DNA of 64,000 bases from Amphritea balenae. GTDB taxonomy: Bacteria; Pseudomonadota; Gammaproteobacteria; Pseudomonadales; Balneatricaceae. Made by a program: the position numbers and the translations under genes. The DNA is taken from assembly GCF_003858655.1 (NCBI RefSeq), contig NZ_RQXV01000012.1, positions 62,001 to 126,000 of the forward strand, in the 5' to 3' direction. The notes under the pieces are model-generated. The model ran no database searches. It worked only from the letters and a program-made list of their open reading frames with translations, and was not told the origin of the DNA. Positions within the stretch are counted from its first letter, which is position 1. The number at the start of each line of letters is the position of its first letter. Positions 1-10,444 of the stretch are shown here, piece after piece.

Positions 1-347
1 GAAATGATTTTCATAAACTTCTCATTACGAAGTTCACGAGTTACTGGGCCAAAGATACGAGTACCGATTGGCGCGTCACTGGCGTTCAATAGAACCGCTG
101 AGTTAGTATCAAAGCGAATTATTGAACCGTCCGGGCGACGAACACCTTTACGGGTACGTACCACAACAGCGTTCAGGACCTGACCTTTTTTCACCTTACC
201 GCGAGGAATTGCTTCCTTAACAGTAACTTTGATGATGTCACCTACACCGGCATAACGACGGTGTGAGCCACCCAGGACCTTGATACACTGTACTCGCTTG
301 GCGCCGCTGTTATCAGCAACATCAAGCATAGATTCTGTTTGAATCAT
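1..347 (-). CDS. rplN: 50S ribosomal protein L14, cut by the window edge
   Basis: Ribosomal protein L14 of the large subunit, which binds 23S rRNA near the subunit interface. The ATG at 345-347 begins [19 protein letters not shown], the classic L14 start, and the reading frame stays open to base 1. About 115 residues are visible, ending in KFMKII; family members are usually about 122 residues, so roughly seven codons and the stop lie outside the window. It follows rpsQ after an 83-base gap, as in the standard S10/spc order, and the rest of the spc operon presumably continues beyond base 1. Identity is certain; only the 3' end is missing. Confidence 0.97.
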   Translation of the reverse strand, partial: MIQTESMLDVADNSGAKRVQCIKVLGGSHRRYAGVGDIIKVTVKEAIPRGKVKKGQVLNAVVVRTRKGVRRPDGSIIRFDTNSAVLLNASDAPIGTRIFGPVTRELRNEKFMKII

Positions 348-430
348 GGGTCTTTACTCCAAAATTCAGACTATTTTCCTTGCTCTTTCGGGCTTAAAAA
401 ATAGCCTGCCAGAAGCAAAGGTGCGTTATC

Positions 431-697
431 TTACACCTTTACTGCCTGTTCTTCAATCTTAACTAGCGTCCAAGACTTACTTTTTGAAAGCGGACGGGAT
501 TCAGCGATAATAACCGTATCACCCATCTGACATTCATTCTGTTCGTCATGCGCATGCAGCTTGGTAGAGCGAGTTACGAATTTCCCGTAGATCGGGTGCT
601 TCTCTTTACGCTCAACCAGAACGGTAATAGTTTTATCAGCTTTGTTGCTGACAACTTTACCGGTCACAGTACGTGTACGTTTTTCTGCAGCCATCAT
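431..697 (-). CDS. rpsQ: 30S ribosomal protein S17
   Basis: Primary 16S rRNA-binding protein S17 of the small subunit, an OB-fold protein. The 88-residue product has the family pattern [18 protein letters not shown] and HPIYGKF, and its length is normal. The reading frame opens with two adjacent ATGs (695-697 and 692-694). The first is preferred because an AGG lies six bases before it and the ATG overlaps the rpmC stop by one base (TAATG), which suggests translational coupling. It is the second-to-last visible gene of the S10 operon before rplN. If the second ATG were used the protein would be one residue shorter. Confidence 0.96.
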   Translation of the reverse strand: MMAAEKRTRTVTGKVVSNKADKTITVLVERKEKHPIYGKFVTRSTKLHAHDEQNECQMGDTVIIAESRPLSKSKSWTLVKIEEQAVKV

Positions 698-888
698 TAG
701 TTACCTGCTTTCTCATTCAGTATGGTCTTAACACGCGCGATATCGCGACGCACTTGACCCAACATGTGGTTCTGAGCCAGCTGACCAGTCGCTTTCTGCA
801 TACGCAGATTGAACTGATCCTTCAGAAGACCTAGCAGCGTTTGCTGTAGTTCTTCAGCGGACTGTCCACGCAGTTCAGTTGCATTCAT
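697..888 (-). CDS. rpmC: 50S ribosomal protein L29
   Basis: Ribosomal protein L29, a small helical protein at the polypeptide exit tunnel beside L23. From the ATG at 886-888 the product is 63 residues ([15 protein letters not shown]...), the usual length. An in-frame GTG one codon upstream (889-891) is also possible. The ATG is preferred because it overlaps the rplP stop by one base (TGATG) and gives the family length. A GGACGG stretch a few bases upstream can serve as the ribosome-binding site. It lies between rplP and rpsQ as in nearly all gammaproteobacteria. Confidence 0.95.
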   Translation of the reverse strand: MNATELRGQSAEELQQTLLGLLKDQFNLRMQKATGQLAQNHMLGQVRRDIARVKTILNEKAGN

Positions 889-1301
889 CACATCACCGTC
901 CGTTTAACAATGGTGGTAGCAACCGGCAGTTTAGCCGATGCCAGGTTGAATGCTTCGATTGCTAGATCATCAGGCACGCCGCTCATTTCGAACAGAACTT
1001 TACCTGGCTTGATCTGGGCAACCCAGTATTCAACACTACCCTTACCTTTACCCATACGTACTTCAAGTGGCTTGCCGGTAATCGGCTTATCTGGGAAAAC
1101 ACGGATCCAGATTTTACCACCACGCTTTACGTGACGAGTCATAGTACGACGAGCAGCCTCAATCTGACGAGCAGTGATGCGACCACGACCGACAGCTTTC
1201 AGTGCAATCTCACCGAAGCTGACAGCGCTACCGCGCTCAGCCAGACCGCGGTTGCGGCCTTTCATAACCTTACGGAACTTAAGTCTCTTAGGTTGCAGCA
1301 T
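888..1301 (-). CDS. rplP: 50S ribosomal protein L16
   Basis: Ribosomal protein L16, which organises the A-site tRNA and peptidyl-transferase region of 23S rRNA. The 137-residue product starts [19 protein letters not shown] and contains [13 protein letters not shown] and [12 protein letters not shown], all hallmarks of L16. Arg-81 of the E. coli protein is hydroxylated by RoxA/YcfD, and the matching RMGKGKG segment is present here. It sits between rpsC (12-base gap) and rpmC (1-base overlap), so it is translated as part of the S10 operon. No irregularity is seen. Confidence 0.97.
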   Translation of the reverse strand: MLQPKRLKFRKVMKGRNRGLAERGSAVSFGEIALKAVGRGRITARQIEAARRTMTRHVKRGGKIWIRVFPDKPITGKPLEVRMGKGKGSVEYWVAQIKPGKVLFEMSGVPDDLAIEAFNLASAKLPVATTIVKRTVM

Positions 1302-1313
1302 TGATAATTACCC

Positions 1314-2000
1314 CTACTTTGAACCTTTCTTCTTAGGTTGAGCATTCTTCTGAGCGCGCACTTCTTCAATGCCACCCAGAACCTCACCTTTGAAGATCCA
1401 GACTTTAATACCAAGCACACCGTATGTGGTATGCGCCTCATAAGTACCGTAATCGATATCAGCACGCAGGGTGTGCAATGGCACACGACCTTCGCGGTAC
1501 CATTCAGAACGTGCAATCTCTGCACCGCCCAAACGGCCACCTACCTGAATCTTGATACCCTGAGCACCCTGGCGCATAGCATTCTGTACAGAACGCTTCA
1601 TAGCACGGCGGAACATAACACGACGTTCCAGCTGACTCGCTACGCTTTGAGCAACCAGTTTAGCATCCAGATCTGGCTTACGGATTTCTTCGATGTTGAT
1701 GTGAACCGGAACGCCCATCATTTTAGAGACAGCGTTACGCAGTTTTTCTACATCTTCACCTTTTTTACCAATTACGATGCCTGGACGGGCTGTGTAAATG
1801 GTGATTTTAGCATTCTGTGCAGGACGCTCGATTTCGATGCGGCTCACAGATGCGGCTTTCAACTGACCTTCCAGATACTCACGTACCTGAAGGTCGTTCA
1901 ACAGCTTATTAGCGTATTCGTTCTTGTCTGCATACCACACAGAAGTGTGATCTTTAACAATACCAAGACGAATACCTGTTGGATGTACCTTCTGACCCAT
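1314..2000 (-). CDS. rpsC: 30S ribosomal protein S3
   Basis: Ribosomal protein S3 of the 30S head, part of the mRNA entry channel. The 228-residue product starts [16 protein letters not shown]. It has the type II KH domain with the GxxG loop VIGKKG at about residues 76-81, followed by the C-terminal S3 domain (ALRADIDYG-like block reading LRADIDYG and a basic tail). Length is close to the usual 225-235. The order rplV-rpsC-rplP and the short spacers (11 and 12 bases) show it is an internal gene of the S10 operon. Confidence 0.98.
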   Translation of the reverse strand: MGQKVHPTGIRLGIVKDHTSVWYADKNEYANKLLNDLQVREYLEGQLKAASVSRIEIERPAQNAKITIYTARPGIVIGKKGEDVEKLRNAVSKMMGVPVHINIEEIRKPDLDAKLVAQSVASQLERRVMFRRAMKRSVQNAMRQGAQGIKIQVGGRLGGAEIARSEWYREGRVPLHTLRADIDYGTYEAHTTYGVLGIKVWIFKGEVLGGIEEVRAQKNAQPKKKGSK

Positions 2001-2011
2001 AGTGGTATCTC

Positions 2012-2344
2012 CTAGCAGTCAGCTACCTTGACGGTGATATGTGAAGAACGCTTCAAAATGCGATCTGCACGACCCTTAGCACGCGGACGGATGCGCTTCA
2101 TCGTCATACCTTCATCAACGAAGATCTCAGATACGCGCAGCTCGTCAATATCAGCACCTTCGTTATGCTCTGCGTTAGCAATAGCAGACTCCAGTACTTT
2201 CTTAACAAGACCCGCAGCTTTTTGAGGGCTGAAAGCCAGAATATTCAGGGCTTCACCCACCGCTTTTCCGCGGATTTGATCGGCTACCAAACGCGCTTTC
2301 TGAGCGGAGATATGGGCGCCTTTATGCTTTGCGGCTACTTCCAT
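2012..2344 (-). CDS. rplV: 50S ribosomal protein L22
   Basis: Ribosomal protein L22, whose extended beta-hairpin lines the exit tunnel. The 110-residue product starts [19 protein letters not shown] and contains the signature [14 protein letters not shown] near the C-terminus, in the tunnel-hairpin region where macrolide-resistance changes occur. No deletion is seen in this loop. Length is normal. It follows rpsS by 15 bases and precedes rpsC by 11 bases within the S10 operon. Confidence 0.98.
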   Translation of the reverse strand: MEVAAKHKGAHISAQKARLVADQIRGKAVGEALNILAFSPQKAAGLVKKVLESAIANAEHNEGADIDELRVSEIFVDEGMTMKRIRPRAKGRADRILKRSSHITVKVADC

Positions 2345-2359
2345 TTTCTAAACTCCCGA

Positions 2360-2635
2360 TTAGCGTTTAGCTTTCTTGTCTGCTGCATGACCCTTATACG
2401 TACGGGTAGCAGAAAACTCGCCTAATTTATGACCAACCATATCCTCGGTGATAAACACCGGTACGTGCTGACGGCCATTATGAACTGCAATCGTTAGTCC
2501 TACAAAGTTTGGAAAAACTGTAGAACGACGAGACCAAGTTTTGATCGGACGACGATCATTGGCCTCAACTGCAGCCTCTACCTTTTTCAACAGGTGAAGG
2601 TCGATAAAAGGACCTTTCTTCAGTGAACGTGGCAC
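2360..2635 (-). CDS. rpsS: 30S ribosomal protein S19
   Basis: Ribosomal protein S19 of the 30S head, which forms a complex with S13 and contacts the A-site tRNA. The 91-residue product starts [20 protein letters not shown] and has the S19 signature [20 protein letters not shown] and [14 protein letters not shown]. Length is normal (about 92). It lies 15 bases downstream of rplB in the S10 operon. Nothing unusual is seen. Confidence 0.98.
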   Translation of the reverse strand: MPRSLKKGPFIDLHLLKKVEAAVEANDRRPIKTWSRRSTVFPNFVGLTIAVHNGRQHVPVFITEDMVGHKLGEFSATRTYKGHAADKKAKR

Positions 2636-2650
2636 AGCTGTATCCTCTGA

Positions 2651-3478
2651 TTATTTCGCTTGACGACGGCGTACGATCATCTTATCAGTACGCTTGTTCT
2701 TACGAGTTTTCTTACCTTTAGTCGGTACACCCCATGGCGTCACAGGATGACGACCACCAGAAGTACGACCTTCACCACCACCGTGTGGGTGATCAACCGG
2801 GTTCATCGCCACACCACGAACGGTAGGACGAACACCACGCCAGCGTGTTGCACCAGCTTTACCCAGTACGCGCAGAGAGTGTTCGGAGTTACCTACTTCA
2901 CCCAGAGTTGCGCAGCAATCAACCAACACTTTACGCATTTCGCCAGAGCGCAAACGCAGAGTCGCGTGAGCGCCTTCACGTGCAATCAACTGTGCGGAAG
3001 TACCAGCAGAACGTGCAATTTGCGCGCCTTTGCCTGGCTTCATCTCGATACAGTGAACTGTGCTACCAACAGGAATGCTGCGCAGTGGCAGACAATTACC
3101 AGGTTTGATATCAGCGTTCTGACCAGAGATCAGCGTGTCACCAGCTTTCACACCTTTAGGTGCGATGATGTAACGACGCTCACCATCTGCATACAGCATC
3201 AGTGCGATGTGTGCGGAGCGGTTTGGATCATATTCCAGACGCTCAACAGTAGCAGGGATATCAATCTTGTTACGACGGAAATCGATAACACGGTAATGCT
3301 GCTTATGACCACCACCAATGTGACGAGTCGTAATGCGACCATATGTGTTACGACCACCAGTCTTGCTTTTCTTTTCGACCAGAGCAGCGTGAGGCTTACC
3401 CTTATGCAGATCAGGGTTAGTAACCTGAACTACGTGACGGCGTCCAGCGGAGGTCGGTTTAGATTTTATTACAGCCAT
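2651..3478 (-). CDS. rplB: 50S ribosomal protein L2
   Basis: Ribosomal protein L2, one of the most conserved 50S proteins, needed for subunit association and peptidyl transfer. The 275-residue product has the N-terminal OB-like domain, the SH3-like domain, and the C-terminal signature [17 protein letters not shown], with the conserved histidine at about residue 230 (His-229 in E. coli). The basic tail [19 protein letters not shown] is intact. It is the fifth gene of the S10 operon, between rplW (14-base gap) and rpsS. Confidence 0.98.
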   Translation of the reverse strand: MAVIKSKPTSAGRRHVVQVTNPDLHKGKPHAALVEKKSKTGGRNTYGRITTRHIGGGHKQHYRVIDFRRNKIDIPATVERLEYDPNRSAHIALMLYADGERRYIIAPKGVKAGDTLISGQNADIKPGNCLPLRSIPVGSTVHCIEMKPGKGAQIARSAGTSAQLIAREGAHATLRLRSGEMRKVLVDCCATLGEVGNSEHSLRVLGKAGATRWRGVRPTVRGVAMNPVDHPHGGGEGRTSGGRHPVTPWGVPTKGKKTRKNKRTDKMIVRRRQAK

Positions 3479-3492
3479 TCTTGTAACCCCTC

Positions 3493-3789
3493 TTATTCGC
3501 CATCGATGAAGTCGATGTCGTGACCGTCAGCCAGGCAAACATATGCCTTGCGTACGTCAGAGCGCTTACCCATACCGCGCTGTGTGCGCTTGGTTTTGCC
3601 CTTAACGTTGACGACGTTCACGCCAGTTACTTTAACGTCAAACAACTGCTCAACAGCCTTTTTGATCTCAGGCTTAGTTGCATCAGCTGAAACGCGGAAT
3701 ACTACCTGCTGAGAACCTTCAGCAACGATAGTTGCTTTCTCAGAGATGTGCGGCCCTAGCAGCACTTGATAGATGCGTCCTTCGTTCAT
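3493..3789 (-). CDS. rplW: 50S ribosomal protein L23
   Basis: Ribosomal protein L23, the docking site at the tunnel exit for trigger factor and SRP. The 98-residue product starts [19 protein letters not shown] and includes the loop [20 protein letters not shown]. The conserved Glu used by trigger factor in E. coli (Glu-18) fits the E of HISEKA. Its start overlaps the rplD stop by four bases (ATGA), so it is translationally coupled to rplD. The acidic end HDIDFIDGE is normal for the family. Confidence 0.98.
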   Translation of the reverse strand: MNEGRIYQVLLGPHISEKATIVAEGSQQVVFRVSADATKPEIKKAVEQLFDVKVTGVNVVNVKGKTKRTQRGMGKRSDVRKAYVCLADGHDIDFIDGE

Positions 3790-4391
3790 GACAACGCCTC
3801 CTCAATCTTCTTCAGAGCAGCAACGGTCACTACAACCTTATCGAAGCCCACAAGACTAACAGGGTCGATACCAGCAGCATCACGAACATCTACATGAGGA
3901 ACGTTACGTGCCGCCAGGTATAGGTTCTGCTCTACGTCTTCTGTAACAACCAGCGCGTTAGCCAGCTCAAGCTCGTTCATCTTAGCGACGAACTGCTTAG
4001 TCTTAGGTGCGTCGATCTGGAAGTTTTCAACAACAACCAAACGCTCCTGACGTACCAGCTCAGACAAGATGCAACGCATCGCAGCGCGATACATTTTCTT
4101 GTTAACTTTTTGAGCGTGGTCACGCGGCTGAGCAGCGAATGTTACGCCACCAGTACGCCACAGAGGACTACGGATAGTACCGGCACGTGCACGGCCAGTA
4201 CCTTTTTGACGCCATGGCTTAGCACCACCACCGCTTACAGCGGCGCGGTTCTTCTGAGCCTTGGTGCCTTGACGACCACCGGCCAGGTATGCAGTAACAA
4301 CCTGATGAACCAGTGATTCATTGAATTCTTTAGCAAATGCCAGATCGGAAACTTCTACGCTTCCTCCAGCTCCTGTAAGATTCAGATTCAT
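3786..4391 (-). CDS. rplD: 50S ribosomal protein L4
   Basis: Ribosomal protein L4, a tunnel-constriction protein and, in E. coli, the feedback repressor of the S10 operon. The 201-residue product starts [16 protein letters not shown] and has the extended loop [19 protein letters not shown], which reaches the tunnel. Length matches the family (about 201). It sits 11 bases after rplC and overlaps rplW by four bases. Whether this L4 regulates its own operon is doubtful here, because the rpsJ leader is only about 60 bases (see that entry). Confidence 0.97.
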   Translation of the reverse strand: MNLNLTGAGGSVEVSDLAFAKEFNESLVHQVVTAYLAGGRQGTKAQKNRAAVSGGGAKPWRQKGTGRARAGTIRSPLWRTGGVTFAAQPRDHAQKVNKKMYRAAMRCILSELVRQERLVVVENFQIDAPKTKQFVAKMNELELANALVVTEDVEQNLYLAARNVPHVDVRDAAGIDPVSLVGFDKVVVTVAALKKIEEALS

Positions 4392-4402
4392 TTCAAACCC
4401 CC

Positions 4403-5041
4403 TCAGGCACCAACTTTAACAGCTGATTTTACGATTACGTCGCCACCAGTAGCACCAGGCACTGCGCCTTTAACTAACAGTAGATTGCGCTCAGCATCGA
4501 TGCGAACAACTTCCAGGGATTGAACGGTTACACGCTCAGCACCCATGTGTCCTGCCATCTTCTTGCCTTTCCACACGCGACCAGGAGTCTGACACTGACC
4601 AATAGAACCAGGAGCACGATGAGAAAGTGAGTTACCGTGAGTCGCATCCTGCATGGAGAAGTTCCAGCGCTTAATACCGCCCTGAAAACCTTTACCTTTG
4701 GATTGACCGGTTACATCAATTTTCTGACCCGCTTCAAAGCGTTCAACAGTCAGTTGATCACCAACATTTATTTCTTCGTCACCCGACAGACGGAACTCCC
4801 ACAAACCACGACCAGCTTCGGTCTCAGCTTTAGCGAAATGACCCGCTGCAGCTTTAGTTACGCGGTTAGCACGACGAGTACCCACAGTTACCTGCACAGC
4901 AGAATAACCATCAGTATCTTCGGTCTTAACCTGAGTAACACGGTTCGGTTCCACCTCGATAACAGTAACTGGCACTGACACGCCGTCTTCAGTGAAGACA
5001 CGAGTCATACCTGCTTTACGTCCGATCAAACTTACAGACAT
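4403..5041 (-). CDS. rplC: 50S ribosomal protein L3
   Basis: Ribosomal protein L3, an early 50S assembly protein reaching toward the peptidyl-transferase centre. The 212-residue product has the long central extension with [20 protein letters not shown]. This block contains the glutamine that PrmB methylates in E. coli, so that modification is plausible here. Length is normal. The upstream gap to rpsJ is 102 bases, longer than the other spacers in the operon, and I recognise no promoter in it. Confidence 0.97.
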   Translation of the reverse strand: MSVSLIGRKAGMTRVFTEDGVSVPVTVIEVEPNRVTQVKTEDTDGYSAVQVTVGTRRANRVTKAAAGHFAKAETEAGRGLWEFRLSGDEEINVGDQLTVERFEAGQKIDVTGQSKGKGFQGGIKRWNFSMQDATHGNSLSHRAPGSIGQCQTPGRVWKGKKMAGHMGAERVTVQSLEVVRIDAERNLLLVKGAVPGATGGDVIVKSAVKVGA

Positions 5042-5143
5042 TTTATTACCTCAATTGCCAGTTGTGTACGGGGCTATATACCCACTATGGCTGCCTATCC
5101 AAGGCATTCCACACGCAAACTTTTGGTCTGCGCATCGTTCTAA

Positions 5144-5455
5144 TTAGCCGAGGCTAATTTGCACTTCAACACCCGCTGCGAGGTCTAGCTTCATCAGTGC
5201 GTCAACAGTTTTTTCTGTTGGCTCAACGATGTCCAGAACACGCTTATGCGTACGGATTTCATACTGATCACGTGCATCTTTGTTCACGTGAGGAGAAACC
5301 AGCACTGTAAAGCGCTCTTTGCGAGTAGGAAGTGGGATCGGACCATGAACCTGAGCTCCAGTACGCTTAGCAGTCTCAACGATCTCCTGAGCGGAAGAGT
5401 CAATCAGGCGATGATCAAAAGCCTTCAGACGAATTCTGATTTTCTGGTTTTGCAT
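5144..5455 (-). CDS. rpsJ: 30S ribosomal protein S10 (also NusE)
   Basis: S10 works in the 30S head and, as NusE, pairs with NusB in antitermination complexes and links NusG to the ribosome. From the ATG at 5453-5455 the protein is 103 residues ([19 protein letters not shown]...), exactly the usual length. The frame can be extended three codons to a GTG at 5462-5464, but the only AGGA would then lie three bases from the start, so the ATG is preferred even though its AGGA lies about 14 bases away. Signature [20 protein letters not shown] is present. It is the first gene of the S10 operon, driven by the promoter at 5525-5553. Confidence 0.96.
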   Translation of the reverse strand: MQNQKIRIRLKAFDHRLIDSSAQEIVETAKRTGAQVHGPIPLPTRKERFTVLVSPHVNKDARDQYEIRTHKRVLDIVEPTEKTVDALMKLDLAAGVEVQISLG

Positions 5456-5518
5456 ATCGATCACACAATTCCTAAATTGTTAATACGGCTTTCGCCGGCC
5501 TACCCCCATTTAACGGGG
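5456..5518 (-). promoter_or_regulatory. Short two-hairpin 5' leader of the S10 operon
   Basis: From the predicted start near 5518 to the rpsJ ATG the leader is only about 63 bases. It opens with a hairpin (TACCCC at 5501-5506 pairing with GGGGTA at 5515-5520, which may include the first transcribed bases). A second small hairpin follows with stem CGGC/GCCG and a GAAA tetraloop (about 5484-5497). The E. coli S10 leader is about 170 bases and carries the L4-response hairpins; nothing of that size fits here. A role in RNA stability or control is inference. Confidence 0.5.
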
Positions 5519-5524
5519 TAGCGC

Positions 5525-5553
5525 ATTCTACTTACACCCCACCCCCAAGTCAA
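5525..5553 (-). promoter_or_regulatory. Predicted sigma-70 promoter of the S10 operon
   Basis: On the minus strand there is TTGACT (5548-5553), a 17-base spacer and TAGAAT (5525-5530), a five-of-six match to each consensus box. The spacer contains a G-rich run. Start of transcription would be near 5518. It lies about 350 bases downstream of the tuf copy 1 terminator, which suggests the S10 operon is transcribed separately from the str operon. Confidence 0.75.
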
Positions 5554-5904
5554 GGGTATATTGCTTACCAAACATACAGAGCGTTTTTTGAACACTACAA
5601 GAGAAAACAGAAGCGTGTAATTAGCAGGAGTAAAATCTGAAATAAGAGCATCCAGGGAAGAGAATTTGACCACCGTTTACAGTACAAATACGAAACTGCA
5701 GATTCGGACTTCACTTCGTTCACTCCGACCTAAATCCTTACGATTAATGATGCGAAGCAATTAAGCTTTGTTTCATTTGCGAACGCAAATGCGAGCAAGT
5801 AAAACCAAGCAAAGCTTCTTTGCGCCCGGTTTTACAATGCGACGTTTGATATGGCCGCACAATGTTGTCAAGAACACCAAGCCACAGCCATATCAAACAC
5901 AAAC
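5554..5904 (-). other. Dyad-rich noncoding spacer between tuf and the S10 promoter
   Basis: This 350-base stretch has no convincing gene on either strand. It holds several nested inverted repeats: GTTTGATATGGC (5844-5855) with its complement at 5887-5898; GGTTTTAC (5828-5835) with GTAAAACC (5799-5806); AAGCTTTG (5763-5770) with CAAAGCTT (5810-5817); and ATTTGCG/CGCAAAT (5775-5790). Together they could fold into a large structured RNA if transcribed, but no promoter or terminator of its own is clear. The strand given is that of the flanking genes. Confidence 0.4.
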
Positions 5905-5932
5905 AAAAAAGGCTCCCGAAGGAGCCTTTTTT
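5905..5932 (-). terminator. Rho-independent terminator after tuf copy 1
   Basis: The six-base stem GGCTCC/GGAGCC (5911-5916, 5921-5926) has a four-base loop and is flanked by A6 and T6 runs, so it can work in either direction. It lies 15 bases beyond the tuf stop and should end the rpsL-rpsG-fusA-tuf transcript. Confidence 0.9.
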
Positions 5933-5946
5933 AAGTCAGCGAATTA

Positions 5947-7170
5947 TTATTCGATGATCTTAGATACAACGCCTGCACCTACAGTACGACCGCCTTCACG
6001 GATCGCAAAACGCAGACCTTCTTCCATCGCGATTGGGTTGATCAGGGTAACATCCATCTTGATGTTATCACCTGGCATTACCATTTCAACGCCTTCTGGA
6101 AGCTCACAAGCACCGGTGATGTCAGTTGTACGGAAGTAGAACTGTGGACGGTAGCCCTTGAAGAAAGGAGTGTGACGACCACCTTCATCTTTGGACAGTA
6201 CGTATACTTCACCTTCGAAACGAGTGTGAGGAGTGATAGAACCTGGCTTAGCCAGTACCTGACCACGCTCAACGTCATCACGCTTAGTACCACGCAGCAG
6301 CGCACCAACGTTCTCGCCTGCACGACCTTCGTCAAGCAGCTTACGGAACATCTCAACACCAGTACAGGTAGTAGTAGTCGTTTCACGAATACCAACGATT
6401 TCAATCTCTTCGCCAGTCTTAACGATACCACGCTCAACACGGCCTGTTACTACAGTACCACGACCAGAGATAGAGAATACGTCCTCGATAGGCATCAGGA
6501 ATGGCTGATCGATTGCACGCTCCGGCTGAGGAATGTAAGAATCCAGCGCTTCTACCAGCTTCTTAACAGCAGTAGTACCCAGTTCGTTATCATCCTGACC
6601 GTTTAGAGCCATCAGAGCAGAACCAGCGATGATTGGAGTGTCGTCACCTGGGAATTCGTACTGGTCCAGCAGCTCACGCAGCTCCATTTCAACCAGTTCC
6701 AGCATCTCTTCGTACTCTTCAGAGTCAACGCCGCCGCAATCTTCAGCCAACAGGTCAGCTTTGTTCAGGAATACAACGATGTAAGGTACACCAACCTGAC
6801 GAGACAGCAGAATGTGCTCACGAGTCTGTGGCATAGGGCCATCAGTCGCACCACATACCAGAATAGCACCGTCCATCTGAGCAGCACCGGTGATCATGTT
6901 CTTCACATAGTCAGCGTGCCCTGGGCAGTCAACGTGCGCGTAATGACGCTCAGTTGAATCATACTCAACGTGAGACGTTGCGATAGTGATACCACGCTCA
7001 CGCTCTTCTGGTGCGTTGTCGATACCGTCGAATGCTACTGCAGTACCACCGAATACTTCTGCACAAACACGCGTCAGTGCAGCAGTCAGAGTTGTTTTAC
7101 CGTGGTCAACGTGGCCGATTGTACCAACGTTCACATGCGGTTTATTACGTTCAAATTGCTCTTTAGCCAC
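5947..7170 (-). CDS. tuf: Elongation factor Tu, copy 1 (str operon)
   Basis: GTPase that brings aminoacyl-tRNA to the ribosome. The 407-residue protein has the G motifs GHVDHGKT (19-26), RGIT (59-62), DCPGH (81-85) and NKAD (136-139), then the two beta-barrel domains. It is 13 residues longer than E. coli EF-Tu. Ten of the extra residues form an acidic insertion at about 141-157, just after NKAD, and three lie around 195-200. This copy starts with GTG (7168-7170), whereas copy 2 starts with ATG. The two proteins are identical. It is the last gene of the str operon, 30 bases after fusA, and ends at a strong terminator. Confidence 0.98.
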   Translation of the reverse strand: MAKEQFERNKPHVNVGTIGHVDHGKTTLTAALTRVCAEVFGGTAVAFDGIDNAPEERERGITIATSHVEYDSTERHYAHVDCPGHADYVKNMITGAAQMDGAILVCGATDGPMPQTREHILLSRQVGVPYIVVFLNKADLLAEDCGGVDSEEYEEMLELVEMELRELLDQYEFPGDDTPIIAGSALMALNGQDDNELGTTAVKKLVEALDSYIPQPERAIDQPFLMPIEDVFSISGRGTVVTGRVERGIVKTGEEIEIVGIRETTTTTCTGVEMFRKLLDEGRAGENVGALLRGTKRDDVERGQVLAKPGSITPHTRFEGEVYVLSKDEGGRHTPFFKGYRPQFYFRTTDITGACELPEGVEMVMPGDNIKMDVTLINPIAMEEGLRFAIREGGRTVGAGVVSKIIE

Positions 7171-7200
7171 GATTAATACCTCATTAATATATTGGGCAAA

Positions 7201-9294
7201 TTATCTTGCATTAATTACCGCTTCGGCGACTTTATTGGGCGCTTCTGCGTAATCAAGGAATTCCATTGAGTAGGTTGCACGACCCTGAGTAGCGGAACGC
7301 AGATCAGTAGCATAGCCAAACATCTCGCCCAGCGGTACCTGAGCATTGATTATCTTGCCTGAACTACTATCTTCCATACCTTGTACAAGACCACGACGAC
7401 GATTCAGGTCACCCATCACGTCACCCATGTAATCTTCAGGTGTAACAACTTCTACTTTCATCATCGGCTCAAGCAGACAGGGATTAGCTTCCTGTGCATA
7501 CTTTTTCAGTGCCTGAGAGGCGGCAATTTTAAATGCCATCTCATTGGAATCCACATCATGATAAGAACCATCATAAAGACGGGCCTTCAGGCCGATAAGC
7601 GGATAGCCGGCAATAACGCCGTTCTTCATCTGCTCAGCGATACCTTTTTCGATTGCCGGAATGTATTCCTTAGGAACAGCACCACCAACAATTTCATTAA
7701 TGAACTCCAGACCTTCGTCATCAGACGGACTGAATTCGATAACAACATGACCATACTGGCCACGACCACCAGACTGACGCGCAAACTTATGGTTTGCATC
7801 GACCGACTGACGGATTTTTTCGCGATATGCAACCTGCGGCTTACCGATGTTCGCTTCAACGCTGAATTCGCGCTTCATACGATCCACCAGAATATCCAGG
7901 TGCAATTCGCCCATACCAGAGATAATTGTCTGGCCGGTTTCTTGATCAGTTTCTACCCGGAAAGAGGGATCTTCCTGTGCAAGCTTGCCCAGCGCAATAC
8001 CCATCTTCTCCTGATCAGCCTGTGAACGAGGTTCAACAGCAACTGAAATTACCGGTTCAGGAAACTCCATGCGCTCCAGAACGATTCGATCGTCCGGGCT
8101 ACACAGGGTATCTCCGGTAGTAACATCTTTCATACCGATAAGAGCAGCGATATCGCCTGCGCGAACCTCTTTTATCTCTTCCCGGTTATTTGCGTGCATC
8201 TGCACCATTCGACCCACACGCTCTTTCTTGGTCTTAACAGAATTAACAACACTGTCGCCCGAATTAAGAACGCCGGAATAAACACGCACGAAAGTCAGCG
8301 TGCCAACGAATGGATCAGTTGCAATTTTAAAGGCCAGAGCTGCAAACGGCGCTTTATCATCAGCTTCACGACTCGCTACGGTTTCAGCTGCATCATCAAG
8401 GGTACCCTCGATCGCTTTCACTTCAACCGGCGAAGGCATAAATTCGATAACTGCATCCAGCACTGCCTGGACACCCTTGTTCTTGAATGCAGAACCCGCC
8501 TGCATCAGCACAAGATCGTTATCCAGGGTACGGCTACGCAGTCCCGCTTTTATCTCTTCAATGGACAACTCACCTTCTTCAAGGTACTTATCCATCAGCT
8601 CGTCATTTGCCTCTGCAGCGGACTCAACCATCTGCTCACGCAGTTCGTCAGCCTTATCCTGCAGCTCGGCCGGGATATCTTCCAGCTCGTATGTCATTCC
8701 CTGATCAGATTCATTCCACATAATGGCTTTCATCCGAAACAGGTCAACAACACCCTTAAACTCTTCCTCAGCTCCGATCGGAAAATTGATCGGCACAGTG
8801 TGAGCACCCAGACGCTCTTTCAGCTGGTCAATGACCATGAAAAAGTCTGCGCCGGCACGGTCCATCTTATTGACGAATACCATGCGTGGTACATCATACT
8901 TGTTTGCCTGACGCCATACAGTTTCAGTTTGAGGCTGAACACCGGAAGACGCACACAACACCACAACTGCACCATCAAGCACCCGCAGAGAACGCTCAAC
9001 CTCAATAGTGAAGTCAACGTGCCCTGGAGTATCGATGATGTTGATACGGTGCTGATCAAACTGCTGACTCATACCGCTCCAGAAACAGGTGGTAGCAGCG
9101 GAGGTGATAGTAATACCACGCTCCTGCTCTTGCTCCATCCAGTCCATGGTCGCCGCGCCATCATGTACTTCACCGATCTTATGGGACATACCGGTGTAGA
9201 ACAGAACACGCTCTGTTGTTGTGGTTTTACCCGCATCAACATGGGCAACGATACCAATGTTACGGTATCGGTTAATAGGCGTTTTACGAGCCAA
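7201..9294 (-). CDS. fusA: Elongation factor G
   Basis: Translocase GTPase that moves tRNAs and mRNA through the ribosome and, with RRF, recycles ribosomes. The 697-residue product has the P-loop AHVDAGKT at 17-24, the effector block [19 protein letters not shown] and NKMDRAGAD, followed by domains II-V. Length matches bacterial EF-G (about 700). It lies 30 bases after rpsG and 30 bases before tuf in the str operon. I see no shift or truncation. It is canonical FusA, since it sits in the str operon. Confidence 0.98.
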   Translation of the reverse strand: MARKTPINRYRNIGIVAHVDAGKTTTTERVLFYTGMSHKIGEVHDGAATMDWMEQEQERGITITSAATTCFWSGMSQQFDQHRINIIDTPGHVDFTIEVERSLRVLDGAVVVLCASSGVQPQTETVWRQANKYDVPRMVFVNKMDRAGADFFMVIDQLKERLGAHTVPINFPIGAEEEFKGVVDLFRMKAIMWNESDQGMTYELEDIPAELQDKADELREQMVESAAEANDELMDKYLEEGELSIEEIKAGLRSRTLDNDLVLMQAGSAFKNKGVQAVLDAVIEFMPSPVEVKAIEGTLDDAAETVASREADDKAPFAALAFKIATDPFVGTLTFVRVYSGVLNSGDSVVNSVKTKKERVGRMVQMHANNREEIKEVRAGDIAALIGMKDVTTGDTLCSPDDRIVLERMEFPEPVISVAVEPRSQADQEKMGIALGKLAQEDPSFRVETDQETGQTIISGMGELHLDILVDRMKREFSVEANIGKPQVAYREKIRQSVDANHKFARQSGGRGQYGHVVIEFSPSDDEGLEFINEIVGGAVPKEYIPAIEKGIAEQMKNGVIAGYPLIGLKARLYDGSYHDVDSNEMAFKIAASQALKKYAQEANPCLLEPMMKVEVVTPEDYMGDVMGDLNRRRGLVQGMEDSSSGKIINAQVPLGEMFGYATDLRSATQGRATYSMEFLDYAEAPNKVAEAVINAR

Positions 9295-9324
9295 AACGTA
9301 ATCCTCAGAACTTTATTAAAAAGC

Positions 9325-10319
<995 letters not shown>

Positions 10320-10332
10320 TTAATTAAGCACC

Positions 10333-10360
10333 AAAAAACAGGAATTTTATAAACTCCTGT
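10333..10360 (-). terminator. Terminator/attenuator in the rpsL leader
   Basis: On the minus strand the stem ACAGGA...TCCTGT (10355-10360 and 10338-10343), extended by TTT/AAA pairs, is followed at once by T6 (10333-10338). This is a good intrinsic terminator. It lies after the predicted str promoter and before rpsL, so it would end rpoBC read-through and could also attenuate transcripts starting at the str promoter. Confidence 0.7.
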
Positions 10361-10375
10361 CACGAAAGGGCCGAG

Positions 10376-10405
10376 ATTGTACTCAATCCCGGCCCATCAG
10401 GTCAA
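10376..10405 (-). promoter_or_regulatory. Predicted sigma-70 promoter of the str operon
   Basis: TTGACC (10400-10405), an 18-base spacer and TACAAT (10376-10381) on the minus strand are each five of six to consensus. Most of the spacer and the -10 box lie within a dyad (GGGCC at 10368-10372 pairing with GGCCC at 10391-10395, with an inner GATTG/CAATC stem), so the promoter DNA itself is palindromic and might be an operator. The start would be near 10369. Confidence 0.7.
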
Positions 10406-10444
10406 TATTCGAACAGATATTTAGTTATCTGATTTCAAATTGAC

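Noticed and set aside
5768-6139. Plus-strand open frame across the tuf terminator
   Set aside because: It spans a strong terminator and the antisense of the tuf 3' end; the same antisense part recurs at tuf copy 2, so it only reflects EF-Tu coding.
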